This document shows, in pieces, positions 5,906 to 7,298 of a DNA stretch of 7,298 nt (positions are counted from its first letter, which is position 1; every line of letters begins with the position of its first letter). The DNA is from Demequinaceae bacterium (lineage in GTDB: Bacteria > Actinomycetota > Actinomycetes > Actinomycetales > Demequinaceae). The stretch spans positions 1-7,298 of the forward strand of contig WTKG01000196.1 in the NCBI GenBank assembly GCA_011524475.1, read 5' to 3'. The position numbers and the translations under genes are program-made. Under the pieces are notes generated by a model. It saw only the letters and a list, made by a program, of their open reading frames with translations. It was not told where the DNA came from and did not search any database.

Positions 5906-6350
5906 ATTTCCCACCCACGATGAAAGCCCCAAAGATTCCAAACGCAAGCCACAGATAACGCAAGTCGTTTTGGAAGTAGATCTCCAACGCAAGACCTGGA
6001 TCCACAGTGGGAGCAGCCGTAAGACCGCTGGAAATGGAACCTGTGGCATACATGGACACGATCATGATGTAGGACGCGACGTGAGATTGAACGGTAAGCA
6101 GGACTGCAAGTATCCCTACACCTACGCCGCCTTTACCGAGGACCCGCTGGAGAGCGAACCCTACAAAGCCACCAATAAGCGCGAGAACAATCGAAGAATC
6201 GCGGCCAAGAGAGAACTGCAACATCGCATACAACACGGCAAGCACCATGCCGATGCCCAGCGCTATTGCGCCAGCCAGAATCCAACGTTGCACCGTAGGC
6301 TCAGGAGCAGCCACCTGGCGCGATGAACTCGCACGAGAACGACCTGCCAT
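5880..6350 (-). CDS. Four-helix membrane protein, function unknown
   Basis: 156 residues from ATG 6350, chosen because AAGGAG lies nine bases upstream; an in-frame ATG at 6395 would add 15 residues without a good site. A basic, Ser-rich N-terminus (1-20) is followed by four hydrophobic segments at about 23-48, 52-70, 75-100 and 132-147. Loop features are FALQRVLGKGGVGVG (65-79) between helices 2 and 3, and a longer polar stretch (101-130) between 3 and 4. The tail is short (GGKFNPLRPRD). No catalytic motif or named domain is recognised. The pattern of a GxxVG helix followed by a Gly-rich loop and an LAVLLT helix recalls small uncharacterised actinobacterial membrane proteins. A membrane protein in the same setting next to mrp is known in mycobacteria (Rv1230c, from memory), but I cannot confirm orthology. 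Hydrophobicity and a good ribosome site make it a real gene, although antisense open frames cover the same bases. Confidence 0.83.
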   Translation of the reverse strand: MAGRSRASSSRQVAAPEPTVQRWILAGAIALGIGMVLAVLYAMLQFSLGRDSSIVLALIGGFVGFALQRVLGKGGVGVGILAVLLTVQSHVASYIMIVSMYATGSISSGLTAAPTVDPGLALEIYFQNDLRYLWLAFGIFGAFIVGGKFNPLRPRD

Positions 6351-6402
6351 GACACTCGTCTCCTTGTCGTAGACACCGTTACTTCGTGACTCCACGGTAG
6401 CG

Positions 6403-6425
6403 CGTCCCTAGGCAGGCGCGGGACG
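6403..6425. repeat. Inverted repeat in the divergent promoter region
   Basis: CGTCCC (6403-6408) and GGGACG (6420-6425) form perfect 6-bp arms separated by 11 bases, between the minus-strand membrane gene and mrp. It lies 22 bases upstream of the mrp -10 candidate, near where a -35 would fall. It could be an operator acting on one or both genes, or chance in GC-rich DNA. The remainder of the 6351-6458 gap shows no other clear element apart from the two start signals. Confidence 0.3.
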
Positions 6426-6446
6426 AATCAACCACTCAAGCGCCCG

Positions 6447-6452
6447 TAGAAT
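6447..6452 (+). promoter_or_regulatory. Candidate -10 element (TAGAAT), leaderless start of mrp
   Basis: TAGAAT is a close match to TATAAT and is followed by exactly six bases and ATG 6459. There is no purine-rich ribosome binding site between them or just upstream. Together these predict a transcript that begins at the start codon. No -35 match is visible at 17-18 bases upstream. Confidence 0.55.
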
Positions 6453-6458
6453 TTAGAC

Positions 6459-7298
6459 ATGTCCCTCAGCGATGCAGTGCAGCAAGCGCTCTCTCACGTC
6501 ATCGACCCGGAAATACGCCGCCCTATTACAGATATTGGGATGGTGCGCTCAGTCGAGGTTGATTCCCATGGCGCAGCAGTAGTGGGAATTGATTTGACTA
6601 CCCAAGGATGCCCCATGAGGGAACGCATCACTCAGGATGTCGAAAATGCCGCGCTGTCAGTGGAAGGCATTGGTGAGGTGCGTATCGAACTAGGCGTCAT
6701 GACGGAGGAACAACGCGAAGAACTTCGCAGCACCCTGCGCGGTGGAAAGCCTGAACCAGTGATCTCGTTTACACAGCCTGGCAACATGACCCAGATCTAT
6801 GCCGTGGCCTCTGGTAAGGGTGGGGTCGGAAAATCCACCGTCACTGTCAACCTGGCCGCAGCCATGGCACGCAGTGGCCTCAAAGTAGGGATACTCGACG
6901 CAGACATCTACGGATTTTCGATTCCTGGAATGTTGGGAATTACCACCCAACCCACCCGGATAGACGACATGCTGCTTCCCCCTATCGCTCACGAAATCAA
7001 GACCGTGTCGATTGGGATGTTCGTGCCTGAGGGGCAACCCGTGGTGTGGCGCGGCCCCATGTTGCATCGAGCTCTCGAACAATTCTTAGCTGATGTCTAC
7101 TGGGGAGACCTCGACGTCTTGTTGCTAGACCTGCCCCCTGGCACCGGAGACATTGCAATCTCGGTGGCGCAACTACTCCCGCACTCGGAACTCCTCGTGG
7201 TGACTACTCCACAGGCGATAGCGGCAGATATCGCCACTCGGGCCGGGGCAGTAGCCACGCAAACTGGCCAGTCCGTTGCCGGTGTTATTGAGAACATG
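6459..7298 (+). CDS. mrp: Mrp/ApbC-family iron-sulfur cluster carrier ATPase, partial (C-terminus beyond right edge)
   Basis: The first 280 codons of a P-loop ATPase that binds and delivers Fe-S clusters to apoproteins in the cytoplasm. Residues 1-85 are a MIP18/DUF59 domain (ALSHVIDPEIRRPITDIGMV; conserved cysteine C51 in TTQGCPM). The ParA/MinD-type ATPase domain starts at about 112. Its deviant Walker A motif SGKGGVGKST (118-127) contains both the signature lysine K120 and K125. DADIYGFSIPGMLG follows at 147-160, WRGPM at 197-201 and the Walker B-like LLLDLPPGTGD at 221-231. The sequence ends at VIENM, just before the stretch where family members carry the CxxC pair that binds the cluster at the dimer interface, so that pair cannot be checked. 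The start is supported by immediate entry into DUF59 and by the -10 six bases upstream. It is divergent from the unknown membrane gene. Confidence 0.95.
   Translation, partial: MSLSDAVQQALSHVIDPEIRRPITDIGMVRSVEVDSHGAAVVGIDLTTQGCPMRERITQDVENAALSVEGIGEVRIELGVMTEEQREELRSTLRGGKPEPVISFTQPGNMTQIYAVASGKGGVGKSTVTVNLAAAMARSGLKVGILDADIYGFSIPGMLGITTQPTRIDDMLLPPIAHEIKTVSIGMFVPEGQPVVWRGPMLHRALEQFLADVYWGDLDVLLLDLPPGTGDIAISVAQLLPHSELLVVTTPQAIAADIATRAGAVATQTGQSVAGVIENM

Noticed and set aside
5787..6326. Plus-strand open frame of 179 codons
   Set aside because: Lys/Arg/His-rich product antisense to the four-helix membrane gene, which has a good ribosome site and clear hydrophobic helices.
1..7298. Mobile elements, CRISPR arrays, tRNA or rRNA genes, toxin-antitoxin or defence systems
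   Set aside because: Nothing in either strand resembles them; all substantial coding regions are conserved actinobacterial housekeeping families or, in one case, an unassigned membrane protein.

Overview
The window looks like ordinary chromosomal core sequence from an actinobacterium. It is moderately GC-rich and uses GTG starts freely. It carries the actinobacterial marker families DUF3152 and DUF3107, and a soluble PRC-barrel/MgtE_N/CBS protein next to a DUF1003 membrane protein and an Mrp ATPase. The order may fit Micrococcales or Actinomycetales, but I cannot name a genus. There is no sign of phage, insertion sequence, CRISPR, tRNA or rRNA.

Layout: (1) Positions 1-718, minus strand: N-terminal part of a membrane-anchored DUF3152 protein that runs off the left edge. 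(2) 761-979, plus: a tiny DUF3107 protein, divergent from the first gene across a gap of about 40 bases. (3) 980-1149: a 170-base gap holding inverted repeats and a candidate structured leader. (4) 1150-2688, plus: an RhlE-like DEAD-box RNA helicase with a basic Arg/Gly-rich tail. (5) 2701-4095, plus: aminopeptidase P, starting 12 bases after the helicase. (6) 4144-5430, plus: the PRC-barrel/MgtE_N/CBS protein, which overlaps by 8 bases (7) a DUF1003 membrane protein, 5423-5905. (8) 5880-6350, minus: a four-helix membrane protein of unknown function whose 3' end overlaps the DUF1003 gene. (9) 6351-6458: a divergent promoter region. (10) 6459-7298, plus: Mrp/ApbC-type P-loop ATPase for iron-sulfur clusters, cut by the right edge.

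From memory of other actinobacteria, genes 1-4 resemble the mycobacterial Rv3207c-Rv3208A-Rv3211 neighbourhood, without the TetR gene found there. Genes 6-10 resemble the Rv1232c-Rv1229c neighbourhood. The window thus joins two housekeeping clusters, with aminopeptidase P between them.

The clearest regulatory signal is a repeated start geometry. A TAnnnT -10-like hexamer, then exactly six bases, then ATG precedes mrp, the CBS-protein gene and (at its second ATG) the DUF3152 gene; pepP shows a weaker version. These starts lack a well-placed Shine-Dalgarno sequence, while DUF3107, the helicase, DUF1003 and the minus-strand membrane gene have one. This suggests leaderless transcripts, which are common in actinobacteria. 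I found no convincing new biological system. The best unexplained items are the soluble MgtE-like sensor coupled to DUF1003, the possible RNA switch before the helicase, and a low-complexity insertion inside the DUF3152 domain.
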